Notes: generated by a model not told the origin, from the sequence alone. DNA of 64,000 nucleotides from Candidatus Opimibacter iunctus (GCA_016716665.1 JADJVH010000012.1:1-64000); one strand, 5' to 3'. Shown: positions 24,990 to 33,920, counted from the stretch's first letter. Numbers and translations: made by a program.

Positions 24990-26084
24990 TTAACTGTGCG
25001 GGATAGGATGCATGATCATGACCGGAACGTGTGGATGCTGGAGCGCCCTTTTGGTCACACTTGTATGCCTGATATTGCCAATAAAATTACGGTGATGTGA
25101 AACCAGGATAAGCATTCCAGCCCTTACCTCAGTGGCATAGTCAAACAACGCCTCATGGATTTTCATTTCCCCTTCGAAAAGAGATTTGATATTAAACCCA
25201 TTGAGGAGTGACCGGTTGACCATAAGCTTCTCATAAAGCCTGGACTTGAGGAGTTCAAACTCTTGCAGGTCATCGGTGACATGCACAAAGTCAAATAAGA
25301 CGTTATGTTTTGCGCCGAAAGCAAGGATATATTCGAGCACACCGTCGAGCATCAGTTCCTCACTAAACCCTACAACGATTTTGCCTGGGAATCTTATTTC
25401 TGTATTTGGTGGTACGACCACTACCGGCTTATTGCTCCGGCGGCTCACTTCAGAGGACACTGTCCCGAACAAGCGGCGCATGGCATTGTCGGTCGCCTTG
25501 GTAGCCATGACCATCAGCTCAAACTGTCCGTGATCCAATAACTCAATCAGGCTGCTTGATGCTTCTCCTACTTCAAGGTGCGCAGATACATGCACATTGA
25601 TACCTTTCTTCACATGTTCGCGGTTATAGGATTCCACAAGGTCAAGGAGTCGCTTATTGCTGTCCTGGAGGAACTGGACATCCAGTGCTCCTGCAGAGAT
25701 CGGGTCATAAACGGTCTGGTGTACATGGGCCAGGGTCAGTCCACAGCCGAGTTCTGCAGCCATCATCGCTGCATAGGTTATAGCGGTCGTACTTTCCTCT
25801 GAAAAATCCACAGGCACAAGGATCGCATTGATATTTTCAGCCAGGAGATAATCCATTACCTTTTTTACAGTCTCGTCCAGATCTCCATCAGATGGGTGCT
25901 GGATGACTTTATCCCCTATCCTGAAGGCAGGAACTGAAGCTAATCCTGCCTTGATAAACTGATCGACATGATTGATTTCTGAGATGGTATAAATCAAATG
26001 TTCCGCAGCCAACGCCTCCTGCAGCTTTATTTTCAAAGCGTTTCCAGCAAACCCCCTTACACTATACAATTCAATATTCTTCAC
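24990..26084 (-). CDS. Tandem universal stress protein with N-terminal thioredoxin-like domain
   Basis: 364 residues from a GTG start. Residues 1-82 (IELYSVRGFAGNALKIKLQEAL ... LASVPAFRIGDKVI) resemble a glutaredoxin/thioredoxin fold with the cis-proline (VPAF) but no CXXC, so not a redox enzyme. Residues 88-230 are a first UspA domain (ILVPVDFSEESTTAITYAAMMA); residues 232-362 a second, degenerate one lacking the canonical GXXGXXXXG(S/T) ATP loop. Follows the CBS-pair gene at 26115 by 30 bp on the same strand and is probably its operon partner. Inference: an adenine-nucleotide-responsive stress protein. Confidence 0.82.
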   Translation of the reverse strand: MKNIELYSVRGFAGNALKIKLQEALAAEHLIYTISEINHVDQFIKAGLASVPAFRIGDKVIQHPSDGDLDETVKKVMDYLLAENINAILVPVDFSEESTTAITYAAMMAAELGCGLTLAHVHQTVYDPISAGALDVQFLQDSNKRLLDLVESYNREHVKKGINVHVSAHLEVGEASSSLIELLDHGQFELMVMATKATDNAMRRLFGTVSSEVSRRSNKPVVVVPPNTEIRFPGKIVVGFSEELMLDGVLEYILAFGAKHNVLFDFVHVTDDLQEFELLKSRLYEKLMVNRSLLNGFNIKSLFEGEMKIHEALFDYATEVRAGMLILVSHHRNFIGNIRHTSVTKRALQHPHVPVMIMHPIPHS

Positions 26085-26114
26085 TGTATTTCTGTTGTGA
26101 TAAGCTTGAATGGG

Positions 26115-26555
26115 CTATGTTGATTTTATCCTTGCGTTGGCCTCTTCCACCAGGTTCCTGATGATATCAAATGTGGTGAGGATGCCAACGAGTTCGCCAT
26201 TATCTACAATCGGTATGGCATGGAACAGGTTTTCTGAAAAAACCTGGAGGGCTACATTGACACGCTCTGAAGACTCAAGGGTAGCAATCCCGGTAGTCAT
26301 GATATCCTCAGCAGTATAATTCTGCAGCCTGCTGTTTTCCACAAGCTTATCATAAGGAGTCGATTCCATGCCCCGGAGGAAATGCATAAAGTCCGTTTTG
26401 CTGATCAGCCCCACAAGGGCAGTGTATTTCACCACCGGAATATGGTGAATGCGCTGGGTATCAAATATTTCTTTGACCACGGACATGCGGTCACCGGGAA
26501 CTACAGTGACAAGCTTGGTAGTCATAAATTGAGAAACAGGTGCTGTGAAATTCAT
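26115..26555 (-). CDS. CBS-domain pair protein
   Basis: 146 residues, essentially two CBS motifs only: VSQFMTTKLVTVVPGD ... HHIPVV ... GLISKTDFMHF and AEDIMTTGIATLESSE ... HAIPIVDNGELVGILTTFDIIRNL. Stand-alone CBS pairs bind AMP, ATP or SAM and often regulate partner proteins. Three such proteins lie in this island (also 30052 and 30537). Transcribed ahead of the tandem USP. Confidence 0.9.
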   Translation of the reverse strand: MNFTAPVSQFMTTKLVTVVPGDRMSVVKEIFDTQRIHHIPVVKYTALVGLISKTDFMHFLRGMESTPYDKLVENSRLQNYTAEDIMTTGIATLESSERVNVALQVFSENLFHAIPIVDNGELVGILTTFDIIRNLVEEANARIKST

Positions 26556-26778
26556 TGTGTTAAAGTGGTTGGTGAAAGACTACTCTGCCTGTCTGCACAG
26601 GCAAAGAAGAGATTATTGCTATGATTATTAGGTATTTAAATAAAATATAAAACATTCATATGACTTATCCTGACACATCCCGGCAGTATCAGGCCACACC
26701 CGGGGCCAAAGCAGCCTCTTCTTTTTTAAGTCAACATGAACTGTATGTAAAGGTATCCAACCCCATCAGTTGGGTAAA
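26556..26778. other. Intergenic, divergent CBS/USP and FixL-like promoters
   Basis: No gene seen. A GCCTGT..ACAGGC hairpin at about 26589-26604 is the only small structure before the two palindromic sites at 26779-26813. Confidence 0.4.
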
Positions 26779-26813
26779 TGACAAGGGTCACTGTATAAAT
26801 TGATACTGATCAC
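26779..26813. promoter_or_regulatory. Candidate Crp/Fnr-type sites upstream of the FixL-like kinase
   Basis: TGAC-AAGG-GTCA (26779-26790) is a perfect palindrome, and TTGAT-ACTG-ATCAC (26800-26813) matches the Fnr/FixK box TTGAT-N4-ATCAA at nine of ten positions. They lie 38-72 bp before the kinase start, whose operon encodes a Crp/Fnr-type DNA-binding protein, so autoregulation is plausible. TGAC-N4-GTCA recurs upstream of hsp20. Confidence 0.5.
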
Positions 26814-26850
26814 CTTTTGTAGCAGCCGATTCTTGTGATATCTTAGTCCT

Positions 26851-28136
26851 ATGTCTCCGGAAAGCCATTCAGCCCTCGATAATCCGCTCAACATCCTTGA
26901 ATCAATCGTCGAAACGGCAATAGATGGGATATTCCTCATCGACCATCGTGGCAAAGTGCTGAGAGTCAATTCAGCAGGCCTTCATTTATTTGGATATACC
27001 GCTGCAGAAGTCCTTGGCCAGAACGTGTCCATGCTGATGCCTGCCCCGCACCGGGAAAATCATGATGGCTATATCCACAACTATCTGGACAGTGGCATAA
27101 AAAAGATCATTGGGATAGGCCGCGAAATTGGAGGTTTACGCAAGGATGGCACGCTCTTCCCCGCTCGTCTTGCGGTCAGTGAAATCATCATCGGGGAGGA
27201 GCATTATTTTACCGGAATCATCCAGGATCTGACTCCGATGAAAGCTGTGCAGGAGGAGATCATCAAGCTCAATCACGAACTTGAACAACTCGTCATAGAA
27301 CGGACGACGGAATTGCAGGACGCAGTCAATCTGTTGCTTGAAACCAATCAGCAACTCAATAAATCCATCGAAAAGCACAAATCCTATGAAATCGCCCTCC
27401 TGGCGACCCGAGACGAACTAAGAATATCCCTGGAGAAGGAAAAGGAACTCAGTTCGCTGAAGTCAAGATTTGTCTCAATGGCCTCCCATGAATTCAAAAC
27501 CCCCCTGGCCAGTATACTCTCTTCAGCTGCCCTGATTTCGAAATATACGACCACCGAACAGGCTCCTGATCGCAACAGGCATGTAGACCGGATCAAGTCC
27601 AGTGTCAACCACCTCAACAATATCCTGATGGATTTCCTGTCCATTACCCGCCTTGAGGAAGGTCAGTTTGTGCCTGTAATAACCCGTTTTCGCTGTCAGG
27701 CATGCTTTCTGATCTTAAAAACGAAGCAGAAGGCCTGTTGAAAAAAGGACAGCAATTGATCTGTGACCATGATTTCGGGGACATTGACATGAAATCTGAC
27801 AAGAATATCCTTCGCAATATCCTTTACAACCTGATTTCCAACGCAGTAAAGTACTCTGACGAAGGAAAGAAAATCATCTGCAGGATCCGGCTCGAAGAGG
27901 AGATCTTCCTCATCCAGATTACTGATGAAGGGGTAGGCATTCCACCTGAAGATCAAAAACACATCGGGTCGAGGTTCTTCAGGGCTTCCAATGTGGTCAA
28001 TGTTCCTGGCACCGGATTGGGATTGAACATTGTCTTGTCCTATCTTCACGCCCTGAAAGGCAATCTTGAGTTTGAAAGCCAGCAGGGCGTAGGCACTACT
28101 TTTACCATCACTTTACCACTCAGTTATGAAAAATAA
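26851..28136 (+). pseudogene. FixL-like haem-PAS sensor histidine kinase, frameshifted
   Basis: One missing T in the run at 27687-27690 splits the gene; restored, it reads ITRFSLSGMLSDLKNE and gives about 428 residues. The PAS domain (residues 15-130) is very like that of rhizobial FixL: GQNVSMLMPAPHRENHDGYI carries the proximal haem histidine (His71), and IIGIGREIGGLRKDGTLFP carries Arg91, 20 residues later, the spacing of His200 and Arg220 in Bradyrhizobium FixL. A coiled coil follows (140-200), then HisKA with phospho-acceptor His213 (SHEFKTPL) and HATPase (NLISNAVKYS, DEGVGIPPE, GTGLGLNIV). No membrane helix. It overlaps the response regulator start by 11 bp. Inferred role: cytoplasmic O2 sensing. 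Confidence 0.85.
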
Positions 28137-29178
28137 AATCCTGATTATTGAAGATAATCATGATGTCAGGGAAAACCTGAGCGAATTATTAACCCTCTCG
28201 GGCTTTGAGACGTTTACAGCAGCAAATGGGAAACTTGGTGTTGAAGCGGCTATGGCCCAGACACCGGACCTCATCCTGTGCGACATCATGATGCCGGGAA
28301 ATGGATGGATATGCCGTATTGCGTATCCTGTCCAAAAATGGCCCCTGTCCTCAGTCCCGTTTATCTTCCTGACCGCCAAGACAGAACTGGCGGATGTACG
28401 AAGAGGCATGACGCTCGGCGCTGATGACTACATCACCAAACCCTTTGATGATGTCGAGCTACTGGATACCGTCGAAATGCGGATTAAGAAGCACAAAGCC
28501 CAGGGCGCGCATAACAATAGCCCGCACGCTATAATCAATCTTCCGACCGGTGAGCAGATCATTCGATCCCTGCCTGAAACGCTGATGGAGGGCGAAGCCA
28601 GGCTGATCCGCAAGAAAGACCTCCTCTTTGCTGAAGGCCAGACCTGCAGGTATGTTTTTGTGATCCAGTCCGGAAGGGCCATCGCCACCAAAATCGACAA
28701 CTATGCCAAGGAGGTCGTAACGAGACTATATCAATATCCTGTCATTATAGGTGTTGCCTCCGCTTTCGCAGGCAACCGTTACCAGGAAACCGTCAAAGCT
28801 TTCGAAGACCTCGAAGTGATCCCGATCAGGAAGGATGATTTTATCTCCCATGTGCTCCATGATCCTTCATCCGCAAGCTATTTCCTTCAGCAGATGGCAT
28901 CCTACCAGGTCCAGGCAGATGAAAAATTATTGTTGCAGGCCTTCGGATCCGTGCGCATGAAACTGGCTGCTACCCTGGCAGACCTCTATTCGTTTTATGA
29001 AGAAAACAATATGGCGGTCATCCCTGTCTCAAGAGAAGATCTCGCGAGTATGGCTGGCACCGCCAAGGAAACGATCATCAGGTGCCTTTCAGAGTTTAAA
29101 GAAGAAGGACTGGTGACCATCCAGGGATCAGATATTATCATCTCCTCGATCCAGAAACTTGCCGAACTGCGGTACTAA
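28126..29178 (+). CDS. Response regulator with Crp/Fnr-type output (REC-cNBD-HTH)
   Basis: 350 residues. Receiver domain 3-120 (IIEDNHD, phospho-acceptor Asp53 in CDIMMP, switch TAK, KPFDD); cNMP-binding-like barrel about 150-270 (EARLIRKKDLLFAEGQ, RYQETVKAFEDLEVIPI); HTH_Crp 285-345 (SREDLASMAGTAKETIIRCLSEF). Residues 58-73 (GNGWICRIAYPVQKWP) are read out of frame: an extra G at 28296-28298 and a missing C at 28342-28345 compensate each other, and the alternative frame gives the expected receiver sequence EMDGYAVLRILSKNGP. So the gene looks open but has a 16-residue scrambled segment. It fuses the roles of FixJ and FixK in one protein. Confidence 0.85.
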   Translation: MKNKILIIEDNHDVRENLSELLTLSGFETFTAANGKLGVEAAMAQTPDLILCDIMMPGNGWICRIAYPVQKWPLSSVPFIFLTAKTELADVRRGMTLGADDYITKPFDDVELLDTVEMRIKKHKAQGAHNNSPHAIINLPTGEQIIRSLPETLMEGEARLIRKKDLLFAEGQTCRYVFVIQSGRAIATKIDNYAKEVVTRLYQYPVIIGVASAFAGNRYQETVKAFEDLEVIPIRKDDFISHVLHDPSSASYFLQQMASYQVQADEKLLLQAFGSVRMKLAATLADLYSFYEENNMAVIPVSREDLASMAGTAKETIIRCLSEFKEEGLVTIQGSDIIISSIQKLAELRY

Positions 29179-29196
29179 TCTCGTGAAAGCAGTGTT

Positions 29197-30039
29197 TTAC
29201 TGATCGACATGGAGGCCGATCAGCGGGATATCAGTATGATAGGCGATACGCCTGGCAATACTGTAGGAGAATAACTCCTTCAGCTTGCTCTTGTGCTGCA
29301 CGCCCATGATCACGATATCGATCTCGTTGAACCGCATAAACTCCAGGATACCTTTCTCTACATCGAGATCAGGGTGGACATGAAAACTGATGTCAGGCTC
29401 ATGCGCAAAGGCATGCCTGTACTCCATCAGTTTTACCTTTTCCTTGGCGGGATCATACACGTCTACATGAAGGCAATGAAGATGCCCTCCCAACTTCCTC
29501 GCAATAGCCAGTGACTTCTCGATCAACTCCAATTCACCCGGCTTATACTCAAGCGTGAGGCCAATCTTCTCAATACCCCTGTAATGCGCCGTATCAGGAA
29601 CCATGCATACCGGACAGGTAGCTCCGTCTATCACTTTTGAAGCCACACTCCCAAACAATATCTCCTTAAGTCCGGAGGCTCCCCTCGTACCGATCACGAT
29701 GATGTCCGCTCCAGATGCTTTGGCTTCGTCGAGGATCGCTTCGATTACATAATCCGACTCTTTGAGGGAATAATTGACTTCGACATGATCCAACCGGTGC
29801 TCTGCTGCTATACGCTTGAGCATCTCGATCTTAGCTCTGAACTGTTCAAACTCCCCGATGGTGATCTGATCATTGACCTGATCCATATTCATCGAATCCT
29901 CGACCCATGTATGCAACTGGAGCACTTCATAGACATGCACTACCGTGATAGAAGCCTCAAGCCGGTCTGCGAGTTTCAATGCATAGACAAAAGCATTTTC
30001 AGCTGCACTTGAAAAATCTGTGGGAAATAGGATTTTCAT
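29197..30039 (-). CDS. Universal stress protein, tandem UspA domains
   Basis: 280 residues. First domain: ILFPTDFSSAAENAFVYALKLA ... IIVIGTRGASGLKEILFGSVASKVI, with an intact ATP-binding GXXG(X)9GS loop. Second domain, about 150-278: IEKIGLTLEYKPGEL ... IVIMGVQHKSKLKELFSYSIARRIA, loop degenerate. Last gene of a minus-strand run hsp20 - CBS - CBS - usp, spacing 12 bp from the CBS gene. Cytoplasmic; role in stress survival is family knowledge. Confidence 0.9.
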   Translation of the reverse strand: MKILFPTDFSSAAENAFVYALKLADRLEASITVVHVYEVLQLHTWVEDSMNMDQVNDQITIGEFEQFRAKIEMLKRIAAEHRLDHVEVNYSLKESDYVIEAILDEAKASGADIIVIGTRGASGLKEILFGSVASKVIDGATCPVCMVPDTAHYRGIEKIGLTLEYKPGELELIEKSLAIARKLGGHLHCLHVDVYDPAKEKVKLMEYRHAFAHEPDISFHVHPDLDVEKGILEFMRFNEIDIVIMGVQHKSKLKELFSYSIARRIAYHTDIPLIGLHVDQ

Positions 30040-30051
30040 TTCGATTGGATT

Positions 30052-30495
30052 TCAGTCCTGGATGACTTTCTTCTCATCAAACGCATACCTCAACAGGTCC
30101 AACGGAGTGATCATCCCGACTAGCTGGTCTTTGCCATTGATGACGGGCAAGGCATGAAACAAGTTTTCCTTGAAGAGATCTACAGCGATCGCAGCCGAGT
30201 CCGTTTCTTTCAACTTAACAAGCGTCTTGGTCATGATTTCTGCCGCCAGGATGGTGGAAAAAATCTGCCGGTTGCTCTCCAGTGCCTTTTCGGATTTGAA
30301 AAGGGTGAAATGATGCTCCATGCGATGGATATCCCCCATACTGATGATACCTAGGATCTTCTTGCCATCGACCACAGGGATATGCTGTATATGGTTGGCC
30401 AGTAATTTATGCCTTACAGCATCAATGGTTTCATCAGGATCGGCTGTGATGAGATCAGTTGTCATGATGTGCTTTACTTCAATCCACTTGTCCAT
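30052..30495 (-). CDS. CBS-domain pair protein
   Basis: 147 residues from the ATG at 30495 (MDKWIEVKHIM); ten further upstream codons are open but start with a non-conserved stretch. Two CBS motifs: VKHIMTTDLITADPDETID ... IQHIPVVDGKKILGIISMGDI and AAEIMTKTLVKLKETD ... HALPVINGKDQLVGMITPLDLLRY. Between the neighbouring CBS gene (41 bp upstream) and the usp gene (12 bp downstream), presumably one operon. Confidence 0.9.
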   Translation of the reverse strand: MDKWIEVKHIMTTDLITADPDETIDAVRHKLLANHIQHIPVVDGKKILGIISMGDIHRMEHHFTLFKSEKALESNRQIFSTILAAEIMTKTLVKLKETDSAAIAVDLFKENLFHALPVINGKDQLVGMITPLDLLRYAFDEKKVIQD

Positions 30496-30536
30496 TTGAG
30501 ATCGGTTTGATACTAAAATTAACAAATAAAATATGA

Positions 30537-30959
30537 TCAGAGTGTGACCTGATAAGCGTAGGTCAGTAAATCGTGTGTTGTCACGATACCCACTAATTCC
30601 CCGTCATCAACGACAGGAAGGGAATGCAGGGCATTGGCTTTGAAAATATCGGCAGCTAACCCAATCGTATCAGCCGATTCAATCCTTAGTGGCTCCCGGG
30701 ACATGATGTCGGCTGCACACATATCCTTATACATATCCTGGCAGATAGTCTCACCCGACCAGGTGGTCGCCAGCATATGCCTTATCTTGAGATAATCCGT
30801 CTTGGAAATAATACCCACCAACTCATTACGATCTACCACAGGAATGTGATGAAAATGGTTGGCTTCAAAAAGATCATGTATCCGGTCTATGGTTGCATCC
30901 GGCTTCACAACAACCAGGTTACGGGTCATGATTTCTGCAACAGGTCTGCTGGTATCCAT
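30537..30959 (-). CDS. CBS-domain pair protein
   Basis: 140 residues from the ATG at 30959 (MDTSRPVAEIMTRNLVVVKP); the frame is open farther upstream but crosses the hsp20 terminator, so the later start is preferred. Two CBS motifs, HHIPVVDRNELVGIISKTDYLKI and HSLPVVDDGELVGIVTTHDLLTY. Paralogue of 30052 and 26115. Confidence 0.9.
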   Translation of the reverse strand: MDTSRPVAEIMTRNLVVVKPDATIDRIHDLFEANHFHHIPVVDRNELVGIISKTDYLKIRHMLATTWSGETICQDMYKDMCAADIMSREPLRIESADTIGLAADIFKANALHSLPVVDDGELVGIVTTHDLLTYAYQVTL

Positions 30960-30995
30960 GGTCACAAATCTTATAGGTCTGATCAGTCGTAAAAC

Positions 30996-31026
30996 TAAAA
31001 AACCGGGGCCCGTCACCGAACCCCGG
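30996..31026 (-). terminator. Intrinsic terminator after hsp20
   Basis: Minus strand CCGGGG..CCCCGG (6-bp GC stem, 12-nt loop) followed by TTTTTTAGTTTT. It can reduce read-through from hsp20 into the CBS/usp genes. Confidence 0.7.
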
Positions 31027-31035
31027 CATTTGAAA

Positions 31036-31479
31036 TCACACCACTTTTATCGTCTTAGCCTTTTCAGGCACATTTTCCATCTTCGGTATTTTCAGTTTGA
31101 GTATACCGTTTTCGTATTGCGCAGCAATCTGATCTGCCATGATATTTTCGGGTAGCCAGAAAGACCTCCTGAAATCACGATAGCTGAATTCCTGCCGCCT
31201 GAACGTATCTGTCTTTTCTTCTTTCTTTTCTTCTGTAGTAGCACTGATGATCAAAACTCCTCTGTCTACTTCAACTTTAAAATCTTCTCTCTTCATCCCC
31301 GGAGCTGCGACATCAATCAAAAAGGCATCTTTCTCCTCTTTTACATTGATGGCAGGGACATCAACTTTCATGTCCCAGTTCCAGTTTTTGAGAAAATCGT
31401 CTGTTTCCGCAAAGAAGTTCTCAACCCAATTCCTCTTCCCCATCAGTTTTGTCGGTTCATTCCATTTAATGAGTGACAT
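31036..31479 (-). CDS. Hsp20 family small heat shock protein
   Basis: 147 residues. Alpha-crystallin domain about 40-145: VPAINVKEEKDAFLIDVAAPGMKREDFKVEVDRGVLII, then the conserved YENGILKLKIPK motif and a C-terminal KTIKVV of the I/V-X-I/V type that docks in oligomers. ATP-independent holdase in the cytoplasm. First gene of the minus-strand stress run; TTGA-CGGT-TCAA and TGAC-CTGC-GTCA palindromes lie upstream. Confidence 0.92.
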   Translation of the reverse strand: MSLIKWNEPTKLMGKRNWVENFFAETDDFLKNWNWDMKVDVPAINVKEEKDAFLIDVAAPGMKREDFKVEVDRGVLIISATTEEKKEEKTDTFRRQEFSYRDFRRSFWLPENIMADQIAAQYENGILKLKIPKMENVPEKAKTIKVV

Positions 31480-31514
31480 GGTTTAGAAATTTAACAGGTT
31501 AATAATAAACTTGC

Positions 31515-31566
31515 TTGACGGTTCAAATTTGAGGGTAATCCATAGCCTTGCAAATGACCTGCGTCA
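31515..31566. promoter_or_regulatory. Palindromic sites upstream of hsp20
   Basis: TTGA-CGGT-TCAA at 31515-31526 and TGAC-CTGC-GTCA at 31555-31566, 36 and 76 bp from the start codon. The second repeats the TGAC-N4-GTCA pattern found before the FixL-like kinase, suggesting one regulator for both. Confidence 0.4.
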
Positions 31567-31599
31567 GCGTAATGGATGATCTAAACCAAAATGAAAAAA

Positions 31600-31850
31600 A
31601 CGTGAGACGTGAGACGCGGTTGGTGAGCTGCGCCGTGCTGAGCGAAGTCGAAGTATAGCACATGGCTGCGCGAAAGGAGGTCGAACCATGAGACGTGAGA
31701 CGTGAGACGTGAGACGTGAGACGTGAGACGTGAGACGCTGCAGACGTGAGACTTGAGATCTTGAGACTGCGTGAGACGTGATGACGTCTGATGGGAGTGC
31801 GTCTGGGCCTACTTCAGCCTCTTTAGCCTTTTCAGCCTCTTTAGCCCCTT
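31600..31850. repeat. GTGAGAC heptamer arrays and nonamer array at the fhs stop
   Basis: 31600-31620 and 31689-31740 are GTGAGAC arrays; 31618-31690 (GCGGTTGGTGAGCTGCG ... GCGCGAAAGGAGGTCGAACCAT) matches 49571-49680. From 31850 back to 31805, in fhs sense direction, units start TAAGGGGC, TAAAGAGGC, TGAAAAGGC, TAAAGAGGC, TGAAGTAGGC, the first being the fhs stop codon. Confidence 0.9.
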
Positions 31851-33546
31851 AAGAAAGACCAGTGATATTACCATCGTTATCGATATCCATCCCTTCAGCA
31901 GCAGGTACAGCTGGCAATCCGGGCATACGCATCATCTCTCCAAGGATAGGGACGACAAAGCCGGCTCCGGCTGCCACTTCAAACTCACGAATCGTGATGG
32001 TAAAATTGGTTGGCCTGCCTATCTTCTTTTCATCATCTGAAAAGGATTTCTGTGTCTTGGCGACACAGATCGGAAACTTATCAAAACCGAGTTTAGCATA
32101 TTCTCTCAACTGCGATTTGGCCTTGGCAGAATATTCAATATGAGAAGCTCCATAGATTTCTGTAGCGACGGTCTTGATCTTATCTTCAATCGAAAGGCTC
32201 CAGTCATAGAGCTGATGATATTGATTGCCACCGGCATCGATCACATCGACAACTGCCTGCGCAAGTTCCTTCGTGCCTTCACCACCTTTAGCCCACCCTT
32301 GTGACAAAACTGCTTTAGTACCCAATGCCTGGCACCTTTCCTTGATGTAGGCAATCTCCGCTTCACTGTCTGAGATAAAGCTATTGATCGCCACCACAGG
32401 GGTGAGGCCAAATTTCTTGCAGTTCTCGATATGCTTCTCAAGGTTCTCAAAACCCTTTTGCACCCTGCCCAGGTCCGGTGTATTGTACTCTTCCTTCTTT
32501 GCCCCACCATGATGGCGCAACGCACGGATAGTTGCGACCAGGACTATTGCCTTTGGCTTCAGGCCAGCTACAGGGCATTTCAGGTCAAGGAATTTCTCTG
32601 CGCCCAGGTCGGCCCCAAAGCCTGCCTCTGTCACTACATAGTCACACAGTGACATAGCGGTTTTGGTAGCAATGATAGAATTGGTACCCTGTGCAATATT
32701 GGCAAACGGACCACCATGAATGATGGCCGGATTTCCTTCGAGTGTTTGGACCAGATTGGGCTTGATCGCATCCTTCAGCAACAAGGCCATCGCTCCCTGC
32801 GCATTGAGATCCCTGGCATAGACAGGTTTCTTGTCAAAGGTGTAGCCAATAAAAATACTACCCAACCTGTTTTTAAGGTCTTCAAAATCCTTTGACAGGC
32901 AGATGATGGCCATCACCTCAGAAGCTGCTGTGATATTAAATCCATCCTCACGCATGATCCCATTACCACTACCTCCTATCCCGATGATAATATGACGGAG
33001 GGCACGATCATTCATATCCATGACCCGTTTCCAGACCACAGTGCGCGGATCAATATCCAGATCCTGGTTTTTGAGCTGTATCCTGTTGTCGATCAGCGCA
33101 GCCAACAGGTTGTTGGCCTTTTCTATTGCAGAGAAATCTCCGGTAAAGTGCAGATTGATATCCACCATCGGTATGACCTGGGAATATCCTCCTCCCGCAG
33201 CTCCGCCCTTGATCCCAAATACCGGACCGAGGGAAGGTTCGCGCAGGGCCACACCTGCTTTCTTACCTATCTTATTTAACCCGTCGCACAATCCGATAGA
33301 GACTGTAGTCTTCCCCTCCCCTGCAGGAGTGGGACTGATGGCTGTGACCAGGACCAGGTTACTCTTGTTGACTTTCTCTTCATTGATCAGGGAGAGGGGG
33401 AGCTTGGCTTTATACTTGCCATAATACTCCAGGTCATCTTCCGGAATGGCCAGTTTGGCCGCTATTTCCTTGATATGCCGGATAGGCGCGTTTTGCGCTA
33501 TTTCAAGATCGATATTGACTTCCTTGACGGGGAGTGCATTGCTCAT
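31849..33546 (-). CDS. fhs: Formate--tetrahydrofolate ligase
   Basis: 565 residues, the full length of the enzyme. It makes 10-formyl-THF from formate, THF and ATP. TPAGEGKTTVSIGL is the ATP-binding loop, followed by LREPSLGPVFGIKGGAAGGGY, LHFTGDFSAI, HGGPFANIAQG and EAGFGADLGAEKF, all diagnostic for the family. Cytoplasmic one-carbon metabolism. Not linked to a folD or glycine-cleavage gene here. A nonamer array with repeated stop triplets starts at its stop codon. Confidence 0.97.
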   Translation of the reverse strand: MSNALPVKEVNIDLEIAQNAPIRHIKEIAAKLAIPEDDLEYYGKYKAKLPLSLINEEKVNKSNLVLVTAISPTPAGEGKTTVSIGLCDGLNKIGKKAGVALREPSLGPVFGIKGGAAGGGYSQVIPMVDINLHFTGDFSAIEKANNLLAALIDNRIQLKNQDLDIDPRTVVWKRVMDMNDRALRHIIIGIGGSGNGIMREDGFNITAASEVMAIICLSKDFEDLKNRLGSIFIGYTFDKKPVYARDLNAQGAMALLLKDAIKPNLVQTLEGNPAIIHGGPFANIAQGTNSIIATKTAMSLCDYVVTEAGFGADLGAEKFLDLKCPVAGLKPKAIVLVATIRALRHHGGAKKEEYNTPDLGRVQKGFENLEKHIENCKKFGLTPVVAINSFISDSEAEIAYIKERCQALGTKAVLSQGWAKGGEGTKELAQAVVDVIDAGGNQYHQLYDWSLSIEDKIKTVATEIYGASHIEYSAKAKSQLREYAKLGFDKFPICVAKTQKSFSDDEKKIGRPTNFTITIREFEVAAGAGFVVPILGEMMRMPGLPAVPAAEGMDIDNDGNITGLS

Positions 33547-33785
33547 TTGGAATCGGTTTAAACAGTTTGTTTTGAATTACGGGCAACAAGGTAGTTTTTC
33601 AGAGGTCAATTTCAAAAAATTATCTCAGTTCCCAAACCTCAAAGCTCCTGATCCGGACTAAATGAGTCCCAAACTGCCCTTTGGTTAAAAACCGAAGATG
33701 TCAGGGCTATCTGCAAAAATCCTGCCACGTGGAAAATGCATGGAGCAGAGGGCAAAGAGCATAGGGGAGCAAACAATGTAACAAT
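33547..33785. other. Intergenic upstream of fhs
   Basis: Contains the fhs promoter region; no gene and no clear TAnnTTTG box seen. Confidence 0.4.
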
Positions 33786-33915
33786 AACTCCGTGTACTCC
33801 GTGCGAAAACCTACGTGCTTCTCCGTGCGAAACCTCCGTGCTCTCCGTGCGAAACCCAACGTGCTCCCTCCCGCCGTATTGCTAAGGCAATTGCTGGATC
33901 TCCAACGTGCGAAAG
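33786..33915. repeat. ACTCCGTGCGAAA repeat cluster
   Basis: Four or five units of CTCCGTGCGAAAnCC plus TTGCTAAGGCAATTG, ending at the stop of the aminopeptidase. Same family as 13147-13300 and 58697-58770. Confidence 0.8.
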
Positions 33916-33920
33916 AAGAT

